A stretch of 64,000 nucleotides of DNA. Source: Paulinella micropora. Lineage: Eukaryota; Cercozoa; Imbricatea; Euglyphida; Paulinellidae. The notes beneath the pieces are model-generated. The model was not told the origin of the DNA, did no database searches, and saw only the letters and a list, made by a program, of their open reading frames with translations. The translations under genes were made by a program, and so were the position numbers. This document shows positions 29,856-40,129 of this stretch, piece by piece. Positions within the stretch are counted from its first letter, which is position 1. Every line of letters starts with the position of its first letter. The DNA is taken from assembly GCA_019918135.1 (NCBI GenBank), contig WBZZ01000153.1, forward strand, positions 1 through 64,000, given 5' to 3'.

Positions 29856-30911
29856 ATGTCCGGCCCCGAAGAGCTTCTCATCGAGGATGCAGCGTCGGGC
29901 CTCACCTCCCTCACTCTGCCAGGGGGTCAAGAACCTTGGTTATGCCAGACCGAAATCTTGAAGCAGCTTCCGCTCGGGTGCTTCTTGCGCACGGCTGTGG
30001 AGGCCCCGACCTACGACGGCCAGGTCCAGTTTCCCTCGGATGCCTTCTGCGCGGCACACTTTACCCTGCTCCGAAGGGAAATCCTCGACTACCAGCGCAA
30101 TGTAGCTCGAGGCATGCGGCGCATGCTGGTCGTGACCTATGGGATAGTAGAGAACGTAGCTGGCCTCGCGGAGGGAGCCAAGCGTACGGCCGCCCGTACG
30201 GCCGCCCGTAGGGCCCGTCGGGCCGCCCGTAGGGCCGAGGCGACGGGCGGAGCGGCTGCCCCCACGACTCGGGCCACGCGTCCGCCCGAAGTATACCCCC
30301 TCCAAGCACTACCGGCCCTGGTTCTCGCGCTATCGGAAAACCTGGCACAGCCTGCCCCCGCGCAATACGCCCCGCTCTCGCCCACTAGGGCCAAGTGCCT
30401 GGCGTACCTTGGTTTTACGGACTTGCTGGCCATGGTCCTGTCGGATGGCTTCTTTGCAGTCTGGGTGCTCCTGCAGGAGGCGACCGCCACGTACCAGGTC
30501 CGCGTCGCTAACAAGCTCGCCGGTTTCGAGGGTTATTGGTGGGACGAAGGCACTAAAGGGTATCGTGGCCAAGACCAGGTGGAAGCTGCGGTGTGGGCTG
30601 AGGGCTGCACGGTAGAAGTGCAGGGCGTGGGAACGCTGCAGACCCCCCTGAACCTACTGTCTTTGATCGCCAAGAACATCGAGGACCTGACCGCGGAGCA
30701 CGAATCCCTCCGTCGGCAGGGAATACTGTACCCCAGTTTCGACTCGTGCATGGAGTTGCTACAACGCCGCCGATCACGACCGAAACTGGACTTTGTAGCC
30801 GCGGCGGCACACTTCGGTGTACTTGGTCAGAGATCGAGTACGGACAACGACGGAAGAAGCAGCAAGAGAATCAAGACAGTGTCCTCGCTCGACGGGCAGG
30901 CCGTGGAGTAG
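29856..30911 (+). CDS. Unknown protein with Ala/Arg-repeat linker
   Basis: The intact 351-residue ORF starts MSGPEELLIEDAASGLTSLT. A compact N-terminal domain includes EPWLCQTEILKQLPLGCFL and HFTLLRREILDYQRNVARGM. It is followed by a repetitive Arg/Ala segment (RTAARTAARRARRAARRAEA, about residues 108-128). A second domain follows with AKCLAYLGFTDLLAMVLSDG, YQVRVANKLAGFEGYWWDEG and NLLSLIAKNIEDLTAEHESL, then a basic tail with SSKRIKTVSS as a possible nuclear localisation signal. I do not recognise the family. It resembles the KilA-N/Bro-N protein at 40.8 kb only in its two-domain plan. An ATTAAA follows 118 bp after the stop. Confidence 0.65.
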   Translation: MSGPEELLIEDAASGLTSLTLPGGQEPWLCQTEILKQLPLGCFLRTAVEAPTYDGQVQFPSDAFCAAHFTLLRREILDYQRNVARGMRRMLVVTYGIVENVAGLAEGAKRTAARTAARRARRAARRAEATGGAAAPTTRATRPPEVYPLQALPALVLALSENLAQPAPAQYAPLSPTRAKCLAYLGFTDLLAMVLSDGFFAVWVLLQEATATYQVRVANKLAGFEGYWWDEGTKGYRGQDQVEAAVWAEGCTVEVQGVGTLQTPLNLLSLIAKNIEDLTAEHESLRRQGILYPSFDSCMELLQRRRSRPKLDFVAAAAHFGVLGQRSSTDNDGRSSKRIKTVSSLDGQAVE

Positions 30912-31028
30912 CTCTCGGTCTGTTCCGTTCTGCTGTGCCCAGCGTTGTCTGAAGAAAAAGGACCGAGCGGAAAGCCTGGTGAAGTTTTGTTGGCTGGGCC
31001 ACCGCGTTTGCTTGTCCAGTTAGTCATG

Positions 31029-31034
31029 ATTAAA
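31029..31034 (+). terminator. ATTAAA poly(A) signal
   Basis: Lies 118 bp downstream of the stop at 30,911, in CATGATTAAAAGC. Confidence 0.5.
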
Positions 31035-31442
31035 AGCGGCGGTTGGCAACGTACCTGCGACCGGTTTCAAGTCTCCTCCCGGTTAGCCCGGGGGCCTGTA
31101 GCCGGTGACCGTAAAACAGGCAGAACGGCGCGCTTTGGTAACCGTGGCGTACCGGCCGGCCCCAGGTGACGACCGCGCCGCGGTGGCCGTGCAGGCCAGG
31201 CAGGCGTGCGCCGCCAGACCGGTTTCCTCCTCCTGAGCAGCAGCGAAGTTTTATTGTCAACGCTGGACCAAGAGAAAAAAGGGAGAGGCGCGTCTGCGCC
31301 ATGGTGTACAGGGCGCAGGCGGTGTATTTGCGTTCTAATTATCCGGAACGAGGGTAAAAAAGGGGGGCACAAACCTCTACCTATGCACGTAGACTGGAGG
31401 AAACGCTGCTAGTCCTACCCGTGCCGCCACCAGCGCCGTTGG
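31035..31442. other. 3' intergenic region between convergent genes
   Basis: No gene is seen. It contains the minus-strand AATAAA at 31,250-31,255. Between 31,140 and 31,220 it is GC-rich with several CCGGCC stretches. Confidence 0.4.
31250..31255 (-). terminator. AATAAA poly(A) signal
   Basis: TTTATT on the plus strand, 188 bp beyond the stop of the large LRR gene. Confidence 0.5.
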
Positions 31443-34400
31443 TCAGCGCCCGGACGGCTTCTTCTTCCCTCCCCCGGCGCCGGCTGCGGGCGCACCAGAG
31501 GAAGAAGCTCGCGCCGCGGGGGGCTCCTGCCACTTGACGCCTGCAAGCTGCGGCGGCGTGTTGTCCGAGACAACACCCGCGCGGAGGACCAGGGCTGGGG
31601 TTTGTGCCGTCGTCCCCGTGACCAGCACCTTGATTGTCGACTGCACCCGCGCTAGCCCGGCCAGCTCGATCGAGGCGAGTTTCGGGCACCCTGTCACGGT
31701 AAGCTCTAGCCACTCGGCTGCTTCTAGAAGAGGCAGACGGACGCTGCGCAGCTGGCTGCAGTCCCTGAAGGTTAAGTGCACACCGCCCGCTACCAGCCGC
31801 AGCTTCGGCAAGTCCAGGCTCTGGAGCCCGTGACAAGCGGCCAAGGAGATTTTTATCCCCCCCGCCGGGCCGACGAGGCGCTGCAGCTTTGGCAGGCCGA
31901 ACTCTGCGAGGTTGGGACAGCGGGTGCACGACACCTCAACACTGGCGGCCCAGGTGAGCTTTCGCAGCCGCAGGGCTTGGAGAGCGGTGCAGTCTTCGCA
32001 GCTCACACGCAGCTCGCCCGACACACTCTGTAAGGCCGGCAGCACTAGCTCCTTCAGCTGTCCGTAGCCCAGCGCACTAGTGTTGCCCGCGGCCGGCCCG
32101 ACCTTGCTGTCTTGGGTGCGGTCGCGGCCCGCTAGCCGGAGGTACAGGCTCTGGACCTTGTGCAGCTTAGGCAGGCGGCAAACCTCTAGTTGGGTACAGG
32201 CGTAGAAGGCTAGCACCAGACGCAGTGCGTGAGTAAGTTCCGGGAGCTCGAGCCGGCGGAGAGCTGGACAGCTCGCTGCCTCTTCCACCCTGGCTATACC
32301 CTCCGGGCAGAGATCGTAGTCGAAACCAAACAGCATCCGTAGGTCCCCACACTGCTTCAGAGCGGACAGGCCGCAAGTCTGCAGCGACAGGCACCCTCGG
32401 CCGAAGACGAACTCGCACTGGCCGGGGGGTGCCGCTGGCAGGGGGGCAGGCGAGAGGGGCTCTTCTTCCTCTTCTTCTCCGGAGGACACCCCCGGCGACG
32501 CGGGCGTGGTGGGGGACACAGGCTCCGCTTCCCCAGGGGGCAAAGGCGTGCCCGGCGACGGGGGCGTGCCGGGCGCCCTCCAGGGGAGGCCAACCCGGGC
32601 TAGCCGGGGCAAGCTGAAGGCCGATAACTGGGGGCAGTCCTCCACGCGAACTCCTACGTTCCGGGCGTGGGACAGTGCAGAAAAGTCGCAGGAGCGCAGA
32701 TCCCTACAGCGGCTGAGGTTCAGTACCAGTTCTTTCCTGACAGCCCGCAGGGCACGGAACGCCAGGTCCCGCGGCCCACTGTCTGTGCCCCCGTCGGCGC
32801 GGTGGCCCCCCAACAGAATCCTCAGGCTGCGGGCCTTCTTCAGCGCCGGCAGACCGAAGGTCTTGAGCCAGCCACAGGCATAGACGGCCAACACGATACG
32901 CTCGGCACACTTTAGTCTCGGCAGTAGGACCTGGGCCAGCGCCAGGCAGCCCTCTTGGCCCTCGGCCGGCCGCAGCCGGCCGACGGCCGCTTCCAGCGCG
33001 TTGGCTGCGGGGGCCCCGGCCTCCGAGCGTACCTGTGGCGCCCCAAAGTCGTCTTCGTCCCCGAGGCCAAAGGAGAGGCGCAGATCGCCGGTGCGCCGGA
33101 GGCAGGGCAGGACGCAGGTCTGCAGCGCGGGACAGCCCGTTCCAAACACCAGCTCGCACTCGTCGCCAGGCGCGTCTTCACTCGCGTCTTCACTCGCGTC
33201 TTCCGACTCGTCTTCACTCACGTCTTCCGACTCGTCGTCGGGCGCGTCTTCGGACTCGTGCCCGCCTTTTTCCTCGCCTACGCACTCTAGTGCAGGCAGC
33301 CCGAATCTGGCCAGACCGCTGCCCGACACACGGACGTGAAGGCGCTGGACGTTGTACAGGCCGGTGAGGTCGCAGACGAGCCGTGGCTGCGTGCACCCGT
33401 GGAAACCTATCGAGAGCAGGCCCCCTACCGTCCTCAAGGCCGGGGCCGAGCAGGAGAGCAGCCCCTTACAGCCAATGAACAACAGCAGGACGTAGCGTTC
33501 TACCTCGGACAGCAGAGGTAGCTCCGCCGAAACGAGCCCGTACCCTTCGCTCTGAATGTCCGGCAGTCGGGGGCTCTCGAACTGAATGTCCAGCACGCCG
33601 GTGCGCTGCAGCTCCGGCAGCCGGAGGCTCTTGAACTGCGGGCAATCCCTCGCCCCGAAAACGACGCCGTCCCCGACCTCCCGGAGCCGCGGGACAGTGA
33701 GTCCGGCCAGGTTCGTGCACTCGGTCAGCCGGACACAGAGACTAGCTTTGTGTGGCGCCAGGGCTAGCAACGGCAGTGCGTACAGGTCGCACCGCTGTAC
33801 GTCTAGTGTCAAGGCGTCCGGGCCCGGGACGCGCGCCGACAGGGCTCGCTCCGGGGGGTCACGGGCTCCGGCGTGGCAGTCCAGCAGCTTGAGGTGCAGA
33901 TCCTGGCCCCCGGCAGCGTACAAGGTCTGGAGCTCTCCGCACTGCTGCAGCTTGACGGTGGTCAGCCTGGGCGCCACCGCCTGCTCGAGCACCAGCTCTC
34001 GCAACCTAGGAAACCGGAGCAGCGAGAGGTTCCAGCCCAGATTAGCGCCCTCCCCCGCGTAGAACCTAGTCTGCTGCAGAGAGAGCGTCTCTAGCGCGTC
34101 CTGGCCGGCCGCGTCCAGCACGAACTCCTCTGCGGGGTTCCACACCGTCAAGCAAAAGACGGGGGCGATCAGGTACAGCCGAGCGGCGGCGGCGGCCCGC
34201 ACACAGCCCCAAAACGTCACTACGGACAAAGTCGTCAGGGGCGGCGGCGCGGTTTGTCCGGGGGCCCGCGGCCACCACAGGCTTAGCCTGGGAGCCGGTG
34301 TGCTGCATAGCAGCTCAAGCGCCGACCGCAGCGCTTGCCAGTACAGATAGGGCGCCGCCTCGGCCCGCCTAGAGGCCCACAGCGGGCCTAGCGCCAGGTC

Positions 34401-34783
34401 GCCGCGCCGGTTGCACGCGAACAGCTCCCTGGCCGCCTGCGTCCAGCAGGCCAGGTCGGCTTCGCTCCGGCGCTCGAGCAGGCGCGCGGGGCCGTCGCCC
34501 GCGCGGTCCGTCTGCGGTTCTTCCAGCCACTGCCCCACTAGCCACTCTCCTGCTACCGTCGGCCGCGCTCGGAGCTCTTGTGCCCAGTCCCGGCCGTCCT
34601 GACAGAGCTTCCAATGGAGATAGGAGGCCAGGCAGGCGGCCTGGCGCCAGGCCGCCTGGCGCTCGCGCGACAGTCACTCGGGCGCGACGGCGTACGCTGT
34701 GGCCACGTCGACCGGGGCTAGCAGCCGGAGCAACAGGGGCGCGACCGGCGGCGTCGTCGGGCCGGCGAGGGGGAGCGCTGCAT
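31443..34783 (-). CDS. F-box/leucine-rich-like repeat protein
   Basis: The long open frame (34,538-31,443, 1,031 residues) has about 20 irregular LRR-like units of the type GLPALECVG, LRLPELQRTGVLDIQF, CPNLAEFGLPKLQRLV. Acidic SED repeats lie in the middle (EDVSEDESEDASEDASEDAP, about 33,170-33,250), and the tail is Ala/Gly/Lys-rich. Upstream the same frame reads VAPLLLRLLAPVDVATAYAV, an in-frame TGA (34,674-34,676), then LSRERQAAWRQAACLASYLH, which fits an F-box if TGA replaces Trp or Arg. An ATG at 34,783 reaches this frame only through a one-base slip in a C5 run. F-box/LRR proteins usually select substrates for SCF ubiquitin ligases. The 5' reconstruction is inference. Confidence 0.6.
33170..33255. 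repeat. Acidic-repeat minisatellite
   Basis: Tandem 12-21 bp units TCTTCACTCGCG / TCTTCCGACTCG encode SED-type acidic repeats in the LRR protein. Confidence 0.65.
34633..34658. repeat. 26-bp perfect palindrome
   Basis: CAGGCGGCCTGGC is followed at once by its exact reverse complement. It lies in the F-box part of the LRR gene. Confidence 0.7.
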
Positions 34784-35187
34784 CCTCGCCGAACGCGCGC
34801 CGTGCGTTTGGGAATTACAGGAGGGCCGCCCCCGACAGCCTCCCCCCCTCCCCCGGGCTCGTCCACGGGGGGGGGAGGGCAGAGGGGCCTGCGCCGGCGG
34901 ATGGGACGGCGGGGGCCAGGGGGGAGGAGAACAGTGGCCCTCCGGCGGCCGCGTGCCCGGGCGGGGGGGGGCACGCCGAGGGGGGGGGGCGCCGTAGGCG
35001 CGCGTGCCGGCCGGGGGGGGGTGAGCGGGAGCGGCGGTGGGCCGCCGGGCGGAGGGGCGCGCGCCGGAGGAGGGGCGCGCGCCCCGGGGCGCGTGCCAGG
35101 GAACGCGCGAGGGCGACGGCACGCCGCTGTGCCGGCACCCACACAAAAGCCGGGCCTCCCAAGTAGGCAGCCAGCCAGCCAGCCACC
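34784..35187. promoter_or_regulatory. Divergent intergenic region
   Basis: It lies between two divergent F-box genes. It is extremely GC-rich with many C and G runs (about 34,840-35,025). The plus-strand gene's ATG at 35,188 is preceded by a CCAG tandem repeat and a vertebrate-like CCACC context. Long Pro/Gly ORFs here are composition artefacts. Confidence 0.4.
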
Positions 35188-36086
35188 ATGTTCAGCGAGT
35201 GTACGCACGCGTCTGCCGGCTGCAGCGCAAGAAGCCAAAGGACGGCCCCCCCGAGGCCCATGAGCTGTGCGTGACCACGCTCGCCCACCTGCCGCCGGAG
35301 CTGCTGGAAGCGCTAGCCCCCCTGCTGTCCTCCGACGAGCTGCAGCGGCTAGCCAGGACTTGCCGCGAATACGCACGCCTCTTGGCAGACCAGCTCCGGC
35401 TGCGCAGAGGCCAGGAAGAGAAACTTCTGTTGGAAGCACGGGCTACCCTCTCGTTCCTGCGGATAGTCGCCGCAGCGCGAGCCCTGCTGAGACAGTCCTT
35501 GAGCTTCCCCTTGTCGACGCAGCAGCACGCAACCACCCTGCTCCCCTTGGATGAATTCAGTGCGCGTCTCAGGCAGGAGTGCCCGGCCGCCCCGCGGTGG
35601 TCCGTACACGTGCTCGTCTTCCAGGATAACGTGGGAGGGCGCCTGAGCGTCCGGCTGCTGGTGACGGGGGAAGCGGCTCCGCCCGCTGAGCCACCGGCCC
35701 TGGGCGCCAGCAGGACAGAGTGGCTTGTGCTCGAGGCCACGCGGCCAGTGGCCGCACCTAGCGACCCGGAGGCCGGCTTTGAGTTTGTCTGTCGCCAGAT
35801 CAAGACCTTCTGCAGCTATGCCACCCTGCGCTGGCTCGTGGACGGACTGGGCCTCCTCCAGGCGCGGCCCGGCCACGAGTGGCAGCTAGCTACGTACCGT
35901 GACCCGGGGGCGGCGCCGGGCAAAGCAGCGCACCACTGGCGCTCGCCACACCCGCCGCACCCGGAACTGCGGCACCGGGCACCCGAGCCCGCCCCGGCGG
36001 CAGAGGCCCGGGGGGCAGAGGGCGCGGGGAACCCGGACTCGTACGAGGCACAGGGGACTGAAAAATCACTCAGCTCTGTCTGTTAA
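35188..36086 (+). CDS. F-box protein (start needs one frameshift)
   Basis: The F-box is LCVTTLAHLPPELLEALAPL followed by LLSSDELQRLARTCREYARL, matching the LPxELL..I...L....L..L...C consensus. After it come helical LLEARATLSFLRIVAAARAL, then a mixed domain with RWSVHVLVFQDNVGGRLSVR and FEFVCRQIKTFCSYATLRWL, and a Pro/Glu/Ala-rich tail. The main frame has no ATG before the F-box. An ATG at 35,188 in ideal context (CCACCATG) opens another frame (MFSECTHASAGCSARSQRTA) that joins the F-box frame through a C7 run at about 35,246. That is the likely true start, giving about 295 residues. It probably acts as an SCF substrate adaptor. Confidence 0.6.
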
Positions 36087-36183
36087 GTACGAGGACACCG
36101 TGGCTGTGTGTCACCAGACCTAGTATCCCCCCGCTGGGGACTATGCCCGCTCCGGCACATGACTGCCGCCGGGCTCCTGGCTG

Positions 36184-36189
36184 ATTAAA
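36184..36189 (+). terminator. ATTAAA poly(A) signal
   Basis: 98 bp after the stop of the F-box gene, in CTGATTAAAAAG. Confidence 0.5.
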
Positions 36190-36252
36190 AAGAAAGTGAG
36201 CCTTGCTCCCACGTTGACGGCCGGAACTGCTGGTCCCTTGGTGCCCGGCCGA

Positions 36253-36258
36253 TTTAAT
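36253..36258 (-). terminator. ATTAAA poly(A) signal
   Basis: TTTAAT on the plus strand, 155 bp beyond the stop of the 649-residue minus-strand gene. The two convergent signals are about 65 bp apart, so the transcripts just fail to overlap. The rest of 36,087-36,412 shows nothing else except a G12 run near 36,358. Confidence 0.5.
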
Positions 36259-36412
36259 AACCAAGGTTTCTTGACACACGGAGACGGGGCACGCTCCCCC
36301 CGCCTGCAGCACAGGTACAGCGCCGGGGCAGCGAAAGAAAGGGCGGAAAGGGGGTAGGGGGGGGGGGGCACAGAGCCGGGCCAGCGTCCCCCGGCGCCCC
36401 CCCCCCCGAGCG

Positions 36413-38362
36413 CTAGTCCAGCCCGTCCGCCGGGGGGGCCGCCGGCAGGGGCGCCGGCAGGGGCGCCGGGCGCGGGGCGCCCGCCTGCGCCAGGGCGTAG
36501 AACACGTCCAGGCCCTCACGCGTCAAGGTGGCCACGGGCGACACTAGCAAGTCCTGGTACGACGCGCGCAGAGGTACGCGCCCGGGCGGGCGTCCGGGCG
36601 GGCGTCCGGGCCCTCCGGCCCGGGGGGCACCAAGCCGGCCGAGCAGCCGGGGACCTCCTGGAGCGCCACCAGGGTGCAGGCCGGCACCCCCCGGCGCCGG
36701 ACGTTGAGTGACACGGTGCCCTGGCCCGAGGCCCAGAGCGCCTGCCGGGCCGGTCGCGGGGGGAGGGGCCTGGGCCGCCGCGCCGGCGGGTGCGCCGAGC
36801 ACCACGTGGCCGCGGACGCTGGGCTCCCCCGCCGCGCAGCCAAAAAAGGCGGTGTCCTCGTCGTCGATGCAAACGAGGCCCCGCAGCCCGGCGAACGCCC
36901 GCTGCAGGCCGGCCAGCAGCGTGCCGCCGGTGCTCTCGTCGGGGCTGAACAGGTGCGGCGCGCTGTTGCGCACGGGCACGAAGCAGACCTCATAGCCAGG
37001 CGTGTGGAGCAGCGCCAAGTGCGCCCGCCGGGGCGCCGGCCGCCGCGTAGCGGCGCGGGGCACGAACCACACCTCCCGCTGGCGGGAGCCCACCCCGAGC
37101 AGCAGGGGCAGGAAGAGGCGGCCGGGGGGGCCCTGCCGAACGCCGAGCGCCTGGCACTTCCTAGCGCAGCGACCGCGCACCGCCGGGCACAGCGCCACGG
37201 GCAGGCTATTGATGGCGGTCTGGACCAGGTCCCCCCAGGCCCGCGGCGGGTGAGCGCAGCCGGCCGCGCACCACGCCTGCTGCAGCTCGGTCAGGACCAC
37301 GACCCACAGCTTCCGGGTACGCAGGTCCAGGCCCAGCCGCAGCAGCAGCTGTTGGAAACGGCGCACGGCGGGCAGCGCGGCCTGCAGGGCCAGGAGGGCC
37401 GCGGCCGACCCCACCGAGGCACAGGCCGACGTGGCCACCGCCGCGCGCAGCAGCAGGAACAGCTCCGAGCACGCGAGCCACAGGTCCGTCGTCCGCTGCA
37501 GCTGGCCGTCCTCTGCCCGGGGCAGCAGGTGCCCGCCCTCCGCCAGCGAGGAGCCGCGCAGCCGTGGACCGACGCGCGTGGCCTGGCCGAGCGGCCGGCC
37601 GGCCGCCAGGGTCAGGCCCTTCCAGTGCTGCGCCAGGAAAAAGTCACAGGCCAGCTGGCTGGCTGCCACACACGCCGCCGTCGGCCCCCCCCCGGGGGCG
37701 TCCTCCCACAACCAGCCGGGCACCCCGAACTGCAGGTCGGCCTGTGGACCACTGGCCGCGGGCTCCGGCCCGCGGACCCCGGCCGCCGGGGGCTGCTGCG
37801 CCCGGAGCCAGGCCTGCGCGCGCCTCTTCACCACCTCCCAGGGCTGCAGGTGGGCGTTGACGGCCGCGCACACCCCGGCGGCGCCGGGCGGTGCGGGCGC
37901 CCCGTCGTCGGTGTCGAGCAGGGCGAACTCCAGGTCGGCCTCGCGCCGGCAGGCCGGCCTCACCAGCGCTAGCAGGGCGGCCAACAGCTCCTGCGCGTCG
38001 CACAGACCACGGGCCACGGCCTCGGGCCCCTCTGGCCAAGGAGGGCGGTAGCCGCGGCACACGGGCTCCAGCGCGGCCAGCCGGGCCCCGAAGTCGGCCC
38101 CCCAGGCGGGCACAGCTTGGCTCCGGGCCAGGGCCACGAGCGGCAGCGCCGCGGCCAGGGGGCCGGCAGAGGCCGGGCGCTCCAGCTCTTGGCCCAGGGC
38201 CAGCAAGGCCCGGGCCAGGCCAGCCGTCGGCGCGCGGCACAGAGCATCGTCATAGACCAGGCGCACGCGCACGTGTCCGTTCTCGAACACATAGGCCGGG
38301 GGCTCCGAGCGGGGGCCGGAGTCCCTGGCGGCGGGGCGTCCGGCTTGGAGCCAGCCGGCCAT
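36413..38362 (-). CDS. Large Ala/Leu-rich protein of unknown function
   Basis: The ORF starts MAGWLQAGRPAARDSGPRSE, then AYVFENGHVRVRLVYDDALC. It is mostly helical (ADLEFALLDTDDGA; WLACSELFLLLRAAVATSAC; RFQQLLLRLGLDLRTRKLWV), with a C-terminal half containing REVWFVPRAATRR and GLVCIDDEDTAFFGCAAGEP. Between about 36,760 and 36,600 another frame looks more protein-like (WASGQGTVSLNVRRRGVPAC, LVALQEVPGCSAGLVPPGPE), implying two compensating indels in G/C runs. After them the original frame resumes (ASYQDLLVSPVATLTREGLD). No known domain was recognised. A diverged, stopped copy of its first codons and promoter lies at 42.4-42.8 kb. Confidence 0.6.
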   Translation of the reverse strand: MAGWLQAGRPAARDSGPRSEPPAYVFENGHVRVRLVYDDALCRAPTAGLARALLALGQELERPASAGPLAAALPLVALARSQAVPAWGADFGARLAALEPVCRGYRPPWPEGPEAVARGLCDAQELLAALLALVRPACRREADLEFALLDTDDGAPAPPGAAGVCAAVNAHLQPWEVVKRRAQAWLRAQQPPAAGVRGPEPAASGPQADLQFGVPGWLWEDAPGGGPTAACVAASQLACDFFLAQHWKGLTLAAGRPLGQATRVGPRLRGSSLAEGGHLLPRAEDGQLQRTTDLWLACSELFLLLRAAVATSACASVGSAAALLALQAALPAVRRFQQLLLRLGLDLRTRKLWVVVLTELQQAWCAAGCAHPPRAWGDLVQTAINSLPVALCPAVRGRCARKCQALGVRQGPPGRLFLPLLLGVGSRQREVWFVPRAATRRPAPRRAHLALLHTPGYEVCFVPVRNSAPHLFSPDESTGGTLLAGLQRAFAGLRGLVCIDDEDTAFFGCAAGEPSVRGHVVLGAPAGAAAQAPPPATGPAGALGLGPGHRVTQRPAPGGAGLHPGGAPGGPRLLGRLGAPRAGGPGRPPGRPPGRVPLRASYQDLLVSPVATLTREGLDVFYALAQAGAPRPAPLPAPLPAAPPADGLD

Positions 38363-38750
38363 CTTGTGGGGCGGGAAGACGGCGGCGCTCTGTGTGACCG
38401 ACTGCGCCGGGGGAGGGAGGGGCGGGTGGGCGGAAGGGGGGGAGGTAGCTTAGGGGCTCACACCCAGCCCCCTCCCCCCCGGCGGGGGTACACGCGCCCA
38501 CGCCCCCCCCCCACGCTCACCCTGCCCCCCTCCCCCGTCGGCACCCCCACGCCGGCCCACCTCACCGGGGCGCGGGTGGGGCGGGGGTACACGCCCCAGA
38601 CCCTCCACGCCGCCCTTCCACCGCCCGCACCCCCCGCCCGCCTTCCGCCCCGCTCCGACCGGCAGTCCCCCGCCTCACCTCCGCCCGGCCACACTCGTGA
38701 GCCCATCACAAAAATCCCGTGCGCCTTCCCGCCCCTCTTGGCACAAATCA
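38363..38750. promoter_or_regulatory. Divergent promoter region, duplicated near 42.5 kb
   Basis: Between two divergent genes. It contains two GCGGGGGTACACGC-type elements (about 38,474 and 38,579) in a C-rich background. The segment from about 38,256 to 38,600 has a diverged copy at about 42,427-42,790. Confidence 0.5.
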
Positions 38751-39783
38751 ATGTCACTGTTCGACTCGGAGGTCCAGAAGCCACCACAAGTGAGGGGCTT
38801 TCTCGATCGACTGCAGATCTCGTTCTGCTTTTTGTTGTTTGTGCTGCTAAGCTCTTCTGTTCTGATTATCTACTACGTTGAGTACGGTGGGCGCTACTAC
38901 GAGCTACAAGACTATTGGCAGGACGGCTGCCAGCTGCAGCGCTCCGGTGAATTCGAGCTTGAGACCCCTTACGATCCGGAGTCTGACGTGTATATTACTA
39001 ACGCTTACTTCAAGTTCAAGAACGTGCCTGGTATGACATCCGCCGAAACTGCCGCGGCGTTGATTGCGTGGACGCAAACCGAACGTGCTGTCAACCTCAA
39101 GTACCAGGTTACAACTGGTTACGCAGGGCTGCAATTTCACCTCAAACACACAGACAAAATCGGAGACGAGGCCAAAACTCTCGAAATCTTTTACGAGGTC
39201 ACCCCTTGAACAGATTCCAAGCACACGCAAAAATTAGCTGGCAAAATTACACACAAAAGGATTCGAACAGACAGAATGTAATTGTGTGCTAGGTGTGGTA
39301 CAACAACGAGACGCTAGAATCGTTTGGCTGCACCTTTTTGGACGTGGATGATGATTCTCAGGAGTACGATGCTGCACTGCAGAGCTGGCCAGCCTGGGAT
39401 GAAATGTCGGACATACCTCCAAATGCCTGCAGCGCGGACAACGAGAACGGGGTGCCTGATTTAGCGCTACCGGTGGGGCCCTGGCTGAGCACCCGCTACG
39501 AAGTCTCTCGTGAACAAGGGTCGCAGCCCTCGCGCAAAAATACCCAGACTGCCTGTTTGGCCCATACCTCTGCGAGCGGCACGGGCGCGCCGATCCGTTC
39601 GTGGTGCTGCTGCTGTTGCTGGGCCAGCTCTCTCTGCTCAAAGGGCTGGGTCAGACCGTCACGCGCAGGTGCTGTCGCCGTGTTTACCAGAAGCACCTGC
39701 TCGTCGACCCGCACGAAGGGACACCCCAGCAGGTAGAGCCTCTGCCAACAGCAGGCCCACCGGAGCTGGGCCCTGGGTCGTAA
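38751..39783 (+). CDS. Membrane protein, two exons, two hydrophobic segments
   Basis: Exon 1 (38,751-39,197) starts MSLFDSEVQKPPQVRGFLDR, with a transmembrane helix (SFCFLLFVLLSSSVLIIYYV) and an ectodomain rich in aromatic residues (YYELQDYWQDGCQLQRSGEF). A GT-AG intron at 39,198-39,292 joins EIFYE to VWYNNETLESFGC in phase 0. The exon 2 frame needs one inserted base in the A5 run at 39,534-39,538 to reach YPDCLFGPYLCERHGRADPF, a second hydrophobic helix (VVLLLLLGQLSLLKGLG), a basic Cys pair (RRCCRRVYQKHL) and a stop at 39,783. It looks like a surface or envelope protein anchored at both ends. The family is unknown. GC content is lower than in the neighbours. Confidence 0.6.
39198..39292 (+). 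other. Putative 95-nt spliceosomal intron
   Basis: It begins GTCACC after codon GAG and ends TGTGCTAG before GTGTGGTAC. Without splicing the frame stops at once (TGA in CCCTTGA). With splicing the frame continues without phase change. Confidence 0.5.
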
Positions 39784-39868
39784 TATTTGTTCCACCAATT
39801 GTTTACAAGATCTAGGTTTAGCACTAGCCGGAAAAAAAGCAAGTTTGATTCTTTTGTCGAAATCTGCA

Positions 39869-39874
39869 ATTAAA
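39869..39874 (+). terminator. ATTAAA poly(A) signal
   Basis: 86 bp downstream of the membrane-protein stop, in GCAATTAAATTTC. Confidence 0.45.
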
Positions 39875-40129
39875 TTTCTAGTCAAAAGAAATTACAGCAA
39901 TTAACAAATTTTCTTGGAACCTTTGCCGTGTGCTCAGAACACCTTTGTGTTAATTTATTCCACCATTACTACGCAGTCGCGCAGGGCGCAAGGCTACTTC
40001 CGAGCTACCATCGCCCTCTCGGCGGAGTCGTACAGTCCGCCGTTCACCCCGAACCAGTGCGAGTTGAAGCGGATGTACACAATCGGCACAGGTCAAGCTT
40101 TTTTCTTTTTAAAAAGGAAATGTTGTTTC
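39875..40129. other. Intergenic region with a possible exon
   Basis: A stretch at about 39,937-40,097 could encode GYFRATIALSAESYSPPFTP followed by NQCELKRMYTIG on the plus strand, between a TGCTCAG acceptor-like and a CAGGTCAAG donor-like site. The minus strand also looks partly coding (VPIVYIRFNSHWFGVNGGLY). Neither is convincing alone. Confidence 0.25.

Noticed and set aside
36674..37972. 432-residue plus-strand ORF
   Set aside because: Antisense shadow of the 36.4-38.4 kb gene; Gln/Arg/Gly-biased, no ATG context or poly(A) signal.
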